DNA of 39,171 bases. It comes from Streptomyces himastatinicus ATCC 53653. GTDB taxonomy: Bacteria > Actinomycetota > Actinomycetes > Streptomycetales > Streptomycetaceae. A program made the position numbers and the translations under genes. Of this stretch, positions 1 through 7,813 are shown one piece after another. How positions within the stretch are numbered: position 1 is the stretch's first letter; each line of letters opens with the position of its first letter. Below the pieces are notes generated by a model. The model saw only the letters and a list, made by a program, of their open reading frames with translations, did not search any database and had not been told where the DNA came from. The stretch spans positions 9,131,504 through 9,170,674 of the forward strand of contig NZ_GG657754.1 of assembly GCF_000158915.1 (NCBI RefSeq). Direction: 5' to 3'.

Positions 1-255
1 GACGGCCGACACCGGGTCGAAGAGCTTGGCCTCCATCATCAGGCCGAAATAGAGGACGGCGAAGAGCAGCAGGGCCGCGGTGGGGGCGACGGTGTCCAGA
101 CCGCTCACGATCATGTCGCCGAGCTTGGCGCCCTTCCCCGCGAGGAGGGCGGCGGCGATCGGGGTGAGCATGATCGCGGTGAAGGCGGAGAGGTGCTTGC
201 GCATCACGAGCAGCATGAAGCTGCCCAGAGTGGCGAAGCCGAGGACAGCGAGCAT
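1..255 (-). CDS. CitMHS-family citrate/organic acid transporter, N-terminal part
   Basis: The minus strand reads MLAVLGFATLGSFMLLVMRK and continues in frame to the window edge (85 codons), so the C-terminal majority is missing. The start, the 'TVAPTAALLLFAVLYFG' stretch and the 'LFDPV' that follows match the N-terminus of CitMHS carriers, which import metal-citrate complexes or related carboxylates with protons. At least two hydrophobic helices are visible. ATG codons lie at 255 and 258; AAGGAG is 5 bases from the one at 255, which I prefer. The gene is divergent from a FadR-type GntR regulator, with a strong inverted repeat between them, so it probably imports the substrate of the sugar-acid genes to the right. 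The family assignment is fairly firm; the substrate is inferred. Confidence 0.8.
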   Translation of the reverse strand, partial: MLAVLGFATLGSFMLLVMRKHLSAFTAIMLTPIAAALLAGKGAKLGDMIVSGLDTVAPTAALLLFAVLYFGLMMEAKLFDPVSAV

Positions 256-280
256 CATTGCTCCTTGGTGGAACCGACTG

Positions 281-310
281 ACCGGCTAACCGGTAAACCG
301 GTTGGCCGGT
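281..310. promoter_or_regulatory. Operator-like inverted repeat between divergent transporter and GntR genes
   Basis: ACCGGCTAACCGGT (281-294) and ACCGGTTGGCCGGT (297-310) form an inverted repeat with 14-base arms, one mismatch and a 2-base spacer. The 19-mer at 292-310 matches 16 of 19 positions of a palindromic site at 1160-1178 upstream of the next gene. This is the expected place for an autoregulatory FadR-type operator. Binding by the adjacent GntR protein is inferred. Confidence 0.7.
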
Positions 311-360
311 AGGAAACTAGACTTCACAGTTGATCGTCAAGAGCCGAAGTGAGGGAATCC

Positions 361-1077
361 ATGGCCGAACTCTCGAGAATCACGGTCGAGCCGCGGGAAC
401 CGCTGGCCGCCGAGGTCTCGCGCCGCCTCATCGAGTACCTGATGTCCGGCGCGGTGCAGCCCGGCGACCGCATTCCGTCGGAGCGCCGCCTCACCGAGAT
501 GCTCGGGGTCAACCGGCCCACCGTGCGCGAGGCCATCAAGTCCCTCGGATTCCTGGGCCTGTTGGAGATCCGGCAGTCCAGTGGGACGTACTTCCGCGGC
601 CCCGACTCCGATGTGCTCTACCGCCTCTTCGAACTCGGCCTCGTACTGGGCGAGCGGGGCGCGAAGGACATGCTCCAGGCCCGTGCCGAGCTGGAGGTCG
701 TCGTCGCGGGGCTCGCCGCCGAGGCGCGCGACGAGGCCGGGGTGGAACTGCTGCGGGCCCGGCTGGCGGCGATGCGCGAATGCCCCGACGCGGAGTTCGC
801 CGAGGCCGACACCGCCTTCCATGCCGCGCTCGCCGAACTGGCCGACAACTCGGTCCTGCGGGACATGCTCAAGGGGATGCGCGCCATGATCCAGCGCGGC
901 TGGGTCGAGCGCACCGGCGCCGTCCGGAGCCGCGAGGTGGCCTACGCCGACCATGTGCCGATCTTCGAGGCGGTCGAGAAGGGCGATCCGCAGGCCGCCC
1001 GGGCGGCGATGGCCCAGCACATGGAGGGCGCCTCGCGCCGCCTGCGGGAGGCGCTGGAGCAGCACGCCGCCGACTGA
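361..1077 (+). CDS. FadR-subfamily GntR transcriptional regulator
   Basis: A 238-residue protein with an N-terminal GntR winged helix (about residues 10-75; 'GDRIPSERRLTEMLGVNRPTVREAIKSL' region) and an all-helical FCD/FadR ligand domain. In the FCD part, 'AEADTAFHAALAELADNSVL' and 'DHVPIFEAVEKGDPQAARAAMAQHM' carry the Asp/His residues that often bind a metal and a carboxylate. A GTG exists at 349, but GAGGGA sits at a good distance from the ATG at 361, so I start there. It is divergent from the CitMHS gene and upstream of the acid-catabolic genes; the similar palindromes at 281-310 and 1159-1178 suggest it represses both units until a hydroxy- or oxo-acid binds. The family is clear; the effector is unknown. 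Confidence 0.9.
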   Translation: MAELSRITVEPREPLAAEVSRRLIEYLMSGAVQPGDRIPSERRLTEMLGVNRPTVREAIKSLGFLGLLEIRQSSGTYFRGPDSDVLYRLFELGLVLGERGAKDMLQARAELEVVVAGLAAEARDEAGVELLRARLAAMRECPDAEFAEADTAFHAALAELADNSVLRDMLKGMRAMIQRGWVERTGAVRSREVAYADHVPIFEAVEKGDPQAARAAMAQHMEGASRRLREALEQHAAD

Positions 1078-1158
1078 CCGGCGCCGCCCGGCCCGGGCGT
1101 TTCCGTCGCTGTTCCCGAGTCCTGGGAACGGGGATCGGGGCGACCCTGTGTCCGGCGG

Positions 1159-1178
1159 TGGTCAACCGGTTGACCAGT
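1159..1178. promoter_or_regulatory. Palindromic operator upstream of the sugar-acid operon
   Basis: TGGTCAACCGGTTGACCA (1159-1176) is a perfect 18-bp palindrome. It shares 16 of 19 bases with the right part of the inverted repeat at 292-310, and a further ACCGGT follows at 1181. It overlaps the -35 element of the predicted promoter, the position of a classical repressor site. The TGGT...ACCA ends fit FadR-type GntR operators. Confidence 0.75.
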
Positions 1179-1198
1179 TTACCGGTGATGCTTAGAGT
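1170..1198 (+). promoter_or_regulatory. Predicted principal-sigma promoter of the acid-catabolic operon
   Basis: TTGACC (1170-1175), a 17-base spacer and TAGAGT (1193-1198) fit the Streptomyces HrdB-type consensus well. Transcription would start near 1205, about 40 bases before the GTG at 1248. The -35 element lies inside the palindrome at 1159-1176, so a bound repressor would exclude RNA polymerase. Confidence 0.6.
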
Positions 1199-1247
1199 GA
1201 CGCCGCGGCACCGGACCAGCTGTGCCGCACGCCCGAAGGGAAGCCCG

Positions 1248-1931
1248 GTGCGCGACCATCCACCGCTGATCGCCATGATCCACGCCGTTCCGACGAGCGC
1301 CCGGATCGCCCAGGATGCTTTCGCCCAGGAGTTTCCCGAGGTCAGGCTGTGGAATCTGCTCGATGACCGGCTCCTGGACGACGCCCGCGCCGCCGGAGGG
1401 CTCGACACCCACCTGCGCCGCCGCATGCTGCGCCTGATCGAGCACGCCGTCGAGGGCGGAGCGCAGGGCGTGCTGCTCACCTGCTCCTCGTACGGCGATG
1501 TCGTCGACGCCGCCCGCGCGCGCTGGACGGTCCCCGTGCTGAAGCCGGACGAGTCGATGTTCCACGCCGCGCTCACCGGCCCGTACGACCGCTTCGCCAT
1601 CGCCGCCTCCACCCCGCCGGCCGTATCGGCCGCCCTCGCCCAGCTCGACGCCCTGTCCGCCCGGCTGCGGCCCGGCCGCCCGGTCCGGATCGCCGCCGCG
1701 CTGAGCGAACCCGCCGCGACCGCGGCCACCCCTCGGGAGACCGCCCGCCACTTGGCCGACGCGCTGCGCACCTGCGGCGCCGACGACGTCCAGGCCGTGC
1801 TGCTCGCCCAGTACTCCCTGGCCCCGGCCGGTCCCGCGCTGTCCGAGCTGCTGGGCCTGCCCGTCCTGGACGGCGCCGTCGCCGCCGCCCGGGAGCTGCG
1901 CGGGGCCCTGGTGCCGCAGGCGTCGGCCTGA
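1248..1931 (+). CDS. Asp/Glu/hydantoin racemase superfamily protein
   Basis: A 227-residue cytoplasmic protein. 'LIAMIHAVPTSARIAQDAFAQEFPEV' begins like this superfamily, and 'GAQGVLLTCSSYGDVVDAARA' holds the first catalytic-cysteine motif (TCSSYG). The usual second Cys near residue 185 is not present: that region reads 'VLLAQYSLAPAG'. One-cysteine chemistry as in arylmalonate decarboxylase-type members, or a non-racemase role, is therefore possible. The GTG at 1248 is preceded by GAAGGG at a suitable distance; the same frame is open further upstream, but that part overlaps the GntR gene and the operator. It is the first gene of the predicted operon with dehydrogenase, OtnK-like kinase and OtnC-like aldolase, so the substrate is probably a hydroxylated or oxo C4 acid. 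The exact reaction is unknown. Confidence 0.8.
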   Translation: MRDHPPLIAMIHAVPTSARIAQDAFAQEFPEVRLWNLLDDRLLDDARAAGGLDTHLRRRMLRLIEHAVEGGAQGVLLTCSSYGDVVDAARARWTVPVLKPDESMFHAALTGPYDRFAIAASTPPAVSAALAQLDALSARLRPGRPVRIAAALSEPAATAATPRETARHLADALRTCGADDVQAVLLAQYSLAPAGPALSELLGLPVLDGAVAAARELRGALVPQASA

Positions 1932-2011
1932 CGTCCCCGGCCTGACCCGGCCACCCGCGACACCCTTCGCACCACCCCCCCCCGCACCAACCGACCGGAG
2001 AGGAACCGGAC

Positions 2012-3101
2012 ATGAGCACCACCTACCGCCTCGGCGTCCTGGAGGGCGACGGCATCGGCCCGGAGATCGTCCCGTCCGCCGTGGAGATCGCCACCGCCGC
2101 CGCCCGCACCACCGGTACGTCGATCGAGTGGGTCACCCTGCCGCTCGGTGCCGAGGCCATCACCACCCACGGCACACCGGTTCCCGACGAGACCAAGAGC
2201 GCGCTGGCCGACTTGGACGGCTGGTACCTGGGCCCGCACGACTCCGTGTCCTACCTCCGAACCGCACGCGTCAGGCGCTCAAACCTCTTCGGGCACCCTG
2301 CGCAAGCACTTCCAGCTGTTCGCCAACATCCGCCCGGCCAAGAGCTTCCCGGGTGCCGAGGCCGTCTGCGACAGCGCCGACCTGGTGATCGTCCGCGAGA
2401 ACACCGAGGGCTTCTACGCCGACCGCAACACCTTCGCGGGCACCGGCGAGTTCATGCCCACCGAGAACACGGCGATCATGATGGGCATCATCACCCGCGA
2501 GGCCACCGAGCGCGTCGCCCGGGTGGCCTTCGACCTGGCCCGCTCGCGCCGCAAGAAGGTGACGATCGTCCACAAGGCCAACGTCCTCAAGCTCACCACC
2601 GGCCTGTTCCGCACGGTGTGCCGGGAGGTCGCCCAGGACTACCCGGACGTGACGGTCGACGACTTCCACATCGACGCCATGACCGTCCACCTGGTGCGCC
2701 GCGCCCAGGACTTCGACGTCATCGTCACCGAGAACATGTTCGGCGACATCCTCTCCGACCTCGCCGGGGAGATCTCCGGCTCGCTCGGCACCGCCCCGTC
2801 CATCAACGCCTCCGCCGACCGCGCCATGGCCCAGGCGTCCCACGGTTCGGCCCCCGACATCGCCGGGCGGAACGCCGCCAACCCCGTCGCGATGATCCTC
2901 TCCGGCGCGATGCTCTTCGAGCGGCTGGCCGCCCGCCACGAGGACCCGGCGGCGGCCAAGCTCGCGAAGATCATCGAGGCGGGCGTCGCCGAGGCCATCG
3001 CCTCGGGGACCTCCACGCGGGACCTCGGCGGCTCCGCGTCCACCACCGAGTTCACCGCCGCCGTGGTCAAGGCCATCGAAGCGGGCGCCGGACAGCGATG
3101 A
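2012..3101 (+). pseudogene. Isocitrate/isopropylmalate/tartrate dehydrogenase family protein, frameshifted
   Basis: The N-terminal part reads MSTTYRLGVLEGDGIGPEIV up to 'YLGPHDSVSY' at 2254. The rest of the family fold ('SGTLRKHFQLFANIRPAKSFPG', 'DLVIVRENTEGFYADR', 'VTIVHKANVLKLTTGLF', 'VTENMFGDILSDLAGEISGSLG', 'SAPDIAGRNAANPVAMILSGAML') is in another frame from 2256. One inserted or two missing bases near 2255 separate them. Joined, it would be about 360 residues, a full-length NAD(P)-dependent metal-requiring hydroxyacid dehydrogenase with the substrate Arg/Lys/Asp residues in place. GGAGAGGAA precedes the ATG at 2012, and the stop overlaps the kinase start (ATGA). It probably oxidises the C4 acid before phosphorylation. 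The break could be real or a sequence error; the otherwise perfect conservation favours error. Confidence 0.8.
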
Positions 3102-4360
3102 CCGTGCGCATCGGCTGCATAGCAGACGACTTCACCGGCGGCACCGACGTGGCGGCCGCGTTCCGGCGCGCGGGCCTGCGGACCGCGCTCGTCTTCGGCA
3201 CCCCCGACGCCGCCACGCCGCTGCCCGCCGACTGCGACGCCGCGGTGATCGCCCTGAAGTCCCGCTCCGCCCCGGCCGCCGAGGCCGTCGACGCCTCGCT
3301 CGCGGCCCAGCGCTGGCTGTCCTCCCGCGGCGCGGCCCAGATCTACGTCAAGTACTGCTCCACCTTCGACTCCACGCCGAAGGGCAACATCGGCCCCGTG
3401 ACCGACGCGCTCCTCGACGCCATGGGCGCCACCGTCACCCTGGCGTGCCCGGCCTCCCCGCCCAACGGGCGCACCGTGTACCAGGGCCATCTGTTCGTCC
3501 ACGACCAGCTGCTGTCCGACTCCCCGCTGCGCCACCACCCGCTCAACCCGATGACCGACTCCTCGCTGCCGCGGCTGCTGGCAGCGCAGAGTCCGCACCC
3601 CGTCGGCCTGATCTCCCTGCCGACCGTCCGCCGGGGCGCGGACGCCGTCCGCGAAGCGCTCCTGGCCCACCAGCGCGACGGCGTACGGCATGTGATCGCC
3701 GACGCGCTCACCGACGACGACCTCGCCGTCCTCGGCGCCGCCGCGCACGAACTCCCCGTCGTCACCGGCGCGGCGGGACTGGCCGAGGGCCTCGGCCGCG
3801 CCCATCCGCGCCCGGACACCGCCACCACCGAACCGCCGCCACCCGGCGGCCGCGCCGCCGTGCTGGCCGGAAGCTGCTCGGCCCGCACCCTGGAACAGAT
3901 CGCCCGGTTCCAGGCCGCAGGGTTGCCCTCGCATCACCTCGATGTGCTCGCGGCGGCCGCGGGCCGGGACGTCGTGGCCGACGCACTCGCCTGGTTCGAC
4001 GCCCAGGACCCCGGCCTCCCCGCGCTCGTCCACGCCTCCGCCCCGCCCCACGAACTCGAAGAGGTGCAACGGGAGTTGGGCGTCGCGGAGGCGGCGGCCC
4101 GGGTGGAGGGGCTGCTCGGCGCGCTCGCCGCCGCGCTGGTCGACCGCGGCGTACGACGGCTCCTGGTCGCGGGCGGCGAAACCTCCGGCGCCGTCACCAC
4201 CGCCCTGGACATCCGCACCGTCCTGGTGGGCGGGGAGGCCGACCCGGGCGTCCCCTGGACCCATGCCACCACGGCACACGGTGACCTCGCCCTCATGCTC
4301 AAGTCCGGCAACTTCGGCGCCCAGGACCTGTTCGTCCGCGCCCTCAAGGATGAAACGTGA
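3098..4360 (+). CDS. otnK: Four-carbon acid sugar kinase (DUF1537/OtnK-like)
   Basis: A 420-residue protein of the four-carbon acid sugar kinase family. The N-terminal substrate domain starts 'IGCIADDFTGGTDVAAAFRRAGL' and has the family motif 'KYCSTFDSTPKGNIGPVTDAL' and 'ACPASPPNGRTVYQGHLFV'. The C-terminal nucleotide-binding domain has 'AVLAGSCSARTLEQI', 'LLVAGGETSGAV' and the terminal 'LMLKSGNFGAQDLF'. Characterised members phosphorylate 3-oxo-tetronate, D-threonate or D-erythronate. The ATG overlaps the dehydrogenase stop as ATGA and the stop overlaps the aldolase start as GTGA, so the three are translationally coupled. Coupling to an OtnC-like aldolase suggests an OtnK-type 3-oxo acid substrate. 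The symbol reflects family and context, not proven specificity. Confidence 0.85.
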   Translation: MTVRIGCIADDFTGGTDVAAAFRRAGLRTALVFGTPDAATPLPADCDAAVIALKSRSAPAAEAVDASLAAQRWLSSRGAAQIYVKYCSTFDSTPKGNIGPVTDALLDAMGATVTLACPASPPNGRTVYQGHLFVHDQLLSDSPLRHHPLNPMTDSSLPRLLAAQSPHPVGLISLPTVRRGADAVREALLAHQRDGVRHVIADALTDDDLAVLGAAAHELPVVTGAAGLAEGLGRAHPRPDTATTEPPPPGGRAAVLAGSCSARTLEQIARFQAAGLPSHHLDVLAAAAGRDVVADALAWFDAQDPGLPALVHASAPPHELEEVQRELGVAEAAARVEGLLGALAAALVDRGVRRLLVAGGETSGAVTTALDIRTVLVGGEADPGVPWTHATTAHGDLALMLKSGNFGAQDLFVRALKDET

Positions 4361-4992
4361 CCCCTTACGCCGACGAAGCGGCCGTCCGCGCGCTGATCGT
4401 GCGCACCGCCCGCTCCCTGTTCACCCGCGGTCTCACCCACGGCTCCACCGGCAACCTCTCCGTACGCCTCGCCGACGGCAGCCTCCTGCTCACCCCCACC
4501 GGCTCCAGCCTCGGCACGCTCACCGAGGACGCCCTGTCGCGCACCGACCTGAGCGCGCACCACCTCGACGGACCGCGCCCCACCAAGGAGGCGTTCCTGC
4601 ACGCGGCGTTCTACCGGGCCCGGCCGGGCGCCCACGCCGTCGTCCATCTGCACTCCACACACGCGGTGGCCGTCTCCTGCCTCGCCGGTACCGACCCCGA
4701 GAACGCCCTGCCGCCGCTGACCGCGTACTACGCGATGCGCATCGGCACCCTCCCGCTGCTGCCGTTCCACGCACCCGGCGACAGCGGCCTCGAACCGCTC
4801 GCGGAGGAGACGGCACGCACCCATCACGCGATCCTGCTCGCCAACCACGGCCCGGTCGTCGCCGCGGCCAGCCTGGAGCAGGCCGCCGATGCCGTCGAGG
4901 AACTGGAGGAGACCGCCAAGCTCCACCTCCTGCTCCAGGGCCGCCCCACTCGTCCCCTCACCCCCGAGCAGGCCGCCGCCCTGGCTCCCTGA
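4357..4992 (+). CDS. otnC: Class II aldolase/adducin family protein, OtnC-like (3-oxo-tetronate 4-phosphate decarboxylase)
   Basis: A 211-residue class II aldolase. 'THGSTGNLSVRL' is the phosphate-binding motif, 'HAVVHLHSTHAVAVSCLAG' supplies the zinc-binding His pair, and 'HAILLANHGPVVAAASLEQA' the third zinc His. 'PTKEAFLHAAFYRARPGAHAVVHLHS' is typical of OtnC. In the known pathways OtnC turns 3-oxo-tetronate 4-phosphate into dihydroxyacetone phosphate and CO2. It starts with GTG at 4357 inside the kinase stop, with AAGGA upstream within the kinase gene. The order kinase-aldolase matches characterised threonate/erythronate loci. Confidence in the family is high and in the exact substrate moderate. 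Confidence 0.85.
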   Translation: MTPYADEAAVRALIVRTARSLFTRGLTHGSTGNLSVRLADGSLLLTPTGSSLGTLTEDALSRTDLSAHHLDGPRPTKEAFLHAAFYRARPGAHAVVHLHSTHAVAVSCLAGTDPENALPPLTAYYAMRIGTLPLLPFHAPGDSGLEPLAEETARTHHAILLANHGPVVAAASLEQAADAVEELEETAKLHLLLQGRPTRPLTPEQAAALAP

Positions 4993-5007
4993 ACAGGAGA
5001 AACATCC

Positions 5008-5448
5008 ATGATCGACATCCCCTGCGGCGGCTGCTTCCCGCCCGCCGTCCTGCGCCCGGCCGAGCTGCCCGCCTTCACCCGTGGCGGCGGCGCCCGCACC
5101 ATCCCCCTGGTCACCCAGGCCACCGGAGCGGAAGTGTTCCTCAGCGGCCAGACCCTCTTCGAGGGCGGCGCGGGCATCCCCCTGCACACCCACAACTGCC
5201 CCGAGAGCGTGACCATCCTCGAAGGCGACGCCATCGCCGAGATCGACGGCACCGAACACCACCTCACCCGCTTCGACACCACCTACGTCGCCGCCGACAC
5301 CCCCCACCGCTTCCGCAACGCCTCGGCCACCGCACCCATGCGGATCCTGTGGATCTACGCCTCGGTGGATGCCACCCGCACTCTTGTCGACACGGGCGCC
5401 ACCGCACGCGTCGACGCCGAGCACCGCGGCCGCGTTGACGGGTCATGA
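5008..5448 (+). CDS. Single-domain cupin protein
   Basis: A 146-residue cupin-2 protein. The first cupin motif is 'GIPLHTHNCPESVTILEGDA' (HxH...E) and the second 'AADTPHRFRNAS' (H...N), giving a normal 3-His/Glu metal site. AGGAG precedes the ATG, and the gene begins 15 bases after the aldolase stop, so it looks like the last gene of the operon. Small cupins in sugar-acid loci act as isomerases, lyases or non-enzymatic metabolite sensors; the OtnI isomerase step otherwise lacks a candidate here, so isomerase activity is worth considering. That role is inference. Confidence 0.8.
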   Translation: MIDIPCGGCFPPAVLRPAELPAFTRGGGARTIPLVTQATGAEVFLSGQTLFEGGAGIPLHTHNCPESVTILEGDAIAEIDGTEHHLTRFDTTYVAADTPHRFRNASATAPMRILWIYASVDATRTLVDTGATARVDAEHRGRVDGS

Positions 5449-5465
5449 GCCGGGTTCTACCGTCA

Positions 5466-5478
5466 CTGAAAGTTCTTG
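5466..5478 (+). promoter_or_regulatory. GAAAGTT element upstream of the GH127 gene
   Basis: CTGAAAGTTCTTG lies about 80 bases upstream of the GH127 start. It shares the GAAAGTT core with the perfect palindrome CGAAAGTTTCG at 7716-7726 before the SGNH gene. It may be a weaker copy of the same operator. It is imperfect and I see no convincing promoter around it. Confidence 0.35.
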
Positions 5479-5554
5479 CGGTCCGCTTCTGTCACAGCGT
5501 CATGCCCCGCCACATCCATCGCGCGTCACGTCGACCGACGATCGGAGTCCGAGC

Positions 5555-7698
5555 ATGTCCCAGACCCCCTCCCGCCGCCACGCGCTGCGGCTCGCGGCCG
5601 GAGCCGCGGCCGCCGCCCCGTTCGCGTACGGCCTGCCGCAAGCCCACGCCGCCCCGGCCGCCACCGCCCCCGCCGACCCGGCCAGTTGGTCCGTACGCCC
5701 CTTCCCGCTGGGCCACGTGGCCCTCGGCGACGGTGTCTTCCGCCGCAAGCGCGATCTGATGCTCGACTACGCCCGGTCCTACCCGGCCGACCGCATCCTG
5801 GCCGTCTTCCGCGCCAACGCCGGGCTCGACACCCGTGGCGCCCGGCCGCCCGGCGGCTGGGAGACCTCCGACGGCAATCTGCGCGGCCACTACGGCGGCC
5901 ACTTCCTCAGCCTCATCGCCCAGGCGTGCGCCGACACGGGGGAGCCCGCACTGGGGACCAAGCTCGACTACCTCGTCGGCACGCTCGGCGAGTGTCAGCG
6001 GGCGCTGGCGGAGCACGGCACGCCGAGACCCAGCCACCCCGGCTATCTGGCGGCGTACCCGGAGAGCCAGTTCATCCTGCTGGAGAGCTACACCACGTAC
6101 CCCACCATCTGGGCGCCGTACTACACCTGCCACAAGATCATGCGCGGTCTGCTCGACGCCCACACCCTGGCCGGGAACGAGCAGGCCCTTCAGATCGCCT
6201 CGCGGATGGGCGACTGGGTGCACAGCCGGCTCGGCCGGCTGCCGAAGGCCCAGCTGGAGCGGATGTGGTCCATCTACATCGCGGGGGAGTACGGCGGGAT
6301 GAACGAGGTGATGGCCGACCTGTACGCCCTCACCGGCAGCCCGGAACACCTCGCCGCCGCCCGCTGCTTCGACAACACCGCGCTGCTGGGCGCGTGCGCC
6401 GAGGACCGCGACACCCTGGACGGCAAACACGCCAACCAGCACATCCCCCAGTTCACCGGCTATCTGCGGCTGTTCGACCACACGGGGAGACCGCGTACGC
6501 CGCCGCGGCCCGCAACTTCTGGGGCATGGTCGCGGGCCCCCGGATGTACAGCCTGGGCGGTACGGGGCAGGGGGAGATGTTCCGGGCCCGGAACGCCATC
6601 GCGGCCACCCTGGACGGCAAGAACGCCGAGACCTGTGCGACGTACAACATGCTCAAGCTGAGCAGGCAGCTGTTCTTCCGCGAACCGGACGCCGCGTACA
6701 TGGACTACTACGAGCGCGGCCTGACCAATCACATCCTCGCCTCCCGACGGGACGCCCCGAGCACGACCAGCCCGGAGGTCACCTATTTCGTCGGGATGGG
6801 CCCGGGGGTGCGGCGCGAGTACGACAACACCGGCACCTGCTGCGGCGGCACGGGCATGGAGAACCACACCAAGTACCAGGACTCGGTGTACTTCCGCTCC
6901 GCCGACGGCACCGCGCTGTACGTCAACCTCGCCCTCGCCTCGACGCTGCGGTGGCCGGAGCGGGGCTTCGTCATCGAGCAGACGGGCGACTACCCGGCCG
7001 AGGGGGTCCGTACCCTGACGTTCCGCGAGGGCGGCGGGCGGCTCGAGGTGAAACTCCGGGTTCCGGCCTGGGCCACGGGAGGCTTCACCGTCACGGTCAA
7101 CGGGGTCCGGCAGCGCGGCAAGGCGGTGCCCGGCAGCTACCTCACCCTGAGCCGGGACTGGCGGCGCGGCGACCGGATCCGGATCTCCGCCCCCTATCGG
7201 CTGCGCATCGAGCGGGCGCTGGACGATCCCGCCGTCCAGTCGGTGTTCTACGGGCCGGTCCTGCTGGTCGCCCGGAGCGGGGAGACGGAGTTCCGCCCGT
7301 TCTCCTTCTACAAGGACTTCACGCTCCGGGGCGATCTCGCCGACGCCATCGCGCCCGGTGACCGGCCGATGCACTTCACCACGCACGGCCTGACCCTCGC
7401 GCCGTTCCACCTCGCCGACGACGCCCCGTACCACGCCTACTTCAGGCGCGCGGAACCCGTCGTGGTGTTCGGCGCGACCGACTCCGGCGTACCGAACCGG
7501 GCGCGTGGCGACGGCCGGACCTTCCTCGATGTGCTCTGGGAGCAGGCCCCCTTCGCGACCTCCGGCCGTTTCGTCCGGGCGGTGCGCACCCTCGCCGACG
7601 CCTGGCTGTCCGAGGGGCGCTTCAGCCGCGCGGAGCGGGACAAGGTCGTCGCGGCCGCGGTCGGGGCAGATCTCAGGGGCGGGGAAGAGATCCGATGA
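5555..7698 (+). pseudogene. Secreted GH127 beta-L-arabinofuranosidase, frameshifted
   Basis: The N-terminal half (MSQTPSRRHALRLAAG to 'GYLRLFDHTG') and the C-terminal half ('ETAYAAAARNFWGMVAGPRM' to the stop at 7698) are in different frames; one extra G in the run at 6484-6487 would join them into about 715 residues. The signal peptide has a twin-arginine-like 'SRRHALRL', an alanine-rich core and 'AHA' before the mature end, so secretion is likely, possibly by Tat. GH127 catalytic features are present: 'ETCATYNMLKL' (Glu and first zinc Cys) and 'TGTCCGGTGMEN' (the paired Cys, one the nucleophile in characterised members). It would release arabinofuranose from plant arabinans or arabinogalactans. 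Because all key residues survive, the break is more likely a base-call error than decay. Its neighbour is another secreted hydrolase. Confidence 0.85.
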
Positions 7699-7704
7699 CG
7701 TGAG

Positions 7705-7732
7705 TTGACGGGTCTCGAAAGTTTCGTAATGC
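7705..7732 (+). promoter_or_regulatory. Promoter with CGAAAGTTTCG operator in its spacer
   Basis: TTGACG (7705-7710) and TAATGC (7727-7732) are 16 bases apart. The perfect palindrome CGAAAGTTTCG (7716-7726) fills the end of the spacer. GAAA-N-TTTC palindromes resemble elements I recall from actinomycete hemicellulase promoters, so sugar-responsive repression is plausible. Transcription would begin near 7738-7740, at the left arm of the leader hairpin. Confidence 0.6.
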
Positions 7733-7737
7733 GGTGT

Positions 7738-7801
7738 CCTCTCTCGACAGGCGGGTCGGAATGCGCATCAATTCATCCGATCACTCAACTGTCGAGAGAG
7801 G
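7738..7801 (+). promoter_or_regulatory. Structured 5' leader that would sequester the SGNH ribosome binding site
   Basis: CCTCTCTCGACAG (7738-7750) and CTGTCGAGAGAGG (7789-7801) are perfect 13-base inverted arms 38 bases apart. Inside, TCGGAATG (7756-7763) and CATCCGA (7774-7780) can form a second stem with one bulged A. The right outer arm is also the Shine-Dalgarno sequence (GAGAGAGGGA) of the gene at 7814. If transcription starts near 7738, the first bases of the mRNA pair with the ribosome binding site. This suggests control of translation, or a two-part DNA operator; it is not a recognised riboswitch class. Confidence 0.55.
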
Positions 7802-7813
7802 GAACGCCCCATC

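Noticed and set aside
2012..4360. A single 782-residue open frame suggesting a dehydrogenase-kinase fusion
   Set aside because: The middle part (about 2255-3097) is arginine/proline-rich shadow sequence; the true dehydrogenase continues in another frame and stops at 3101. The frame only happens to match that of the kinase.
5476..7698. A 740-residue frame as the full GH127 protein
   Set aside because: Its first 330 codons are low-complexity Arg/Pro/Gly translation of the wrong frame; the real N-terminus with signal peptide starts at 5555 in the other frame.
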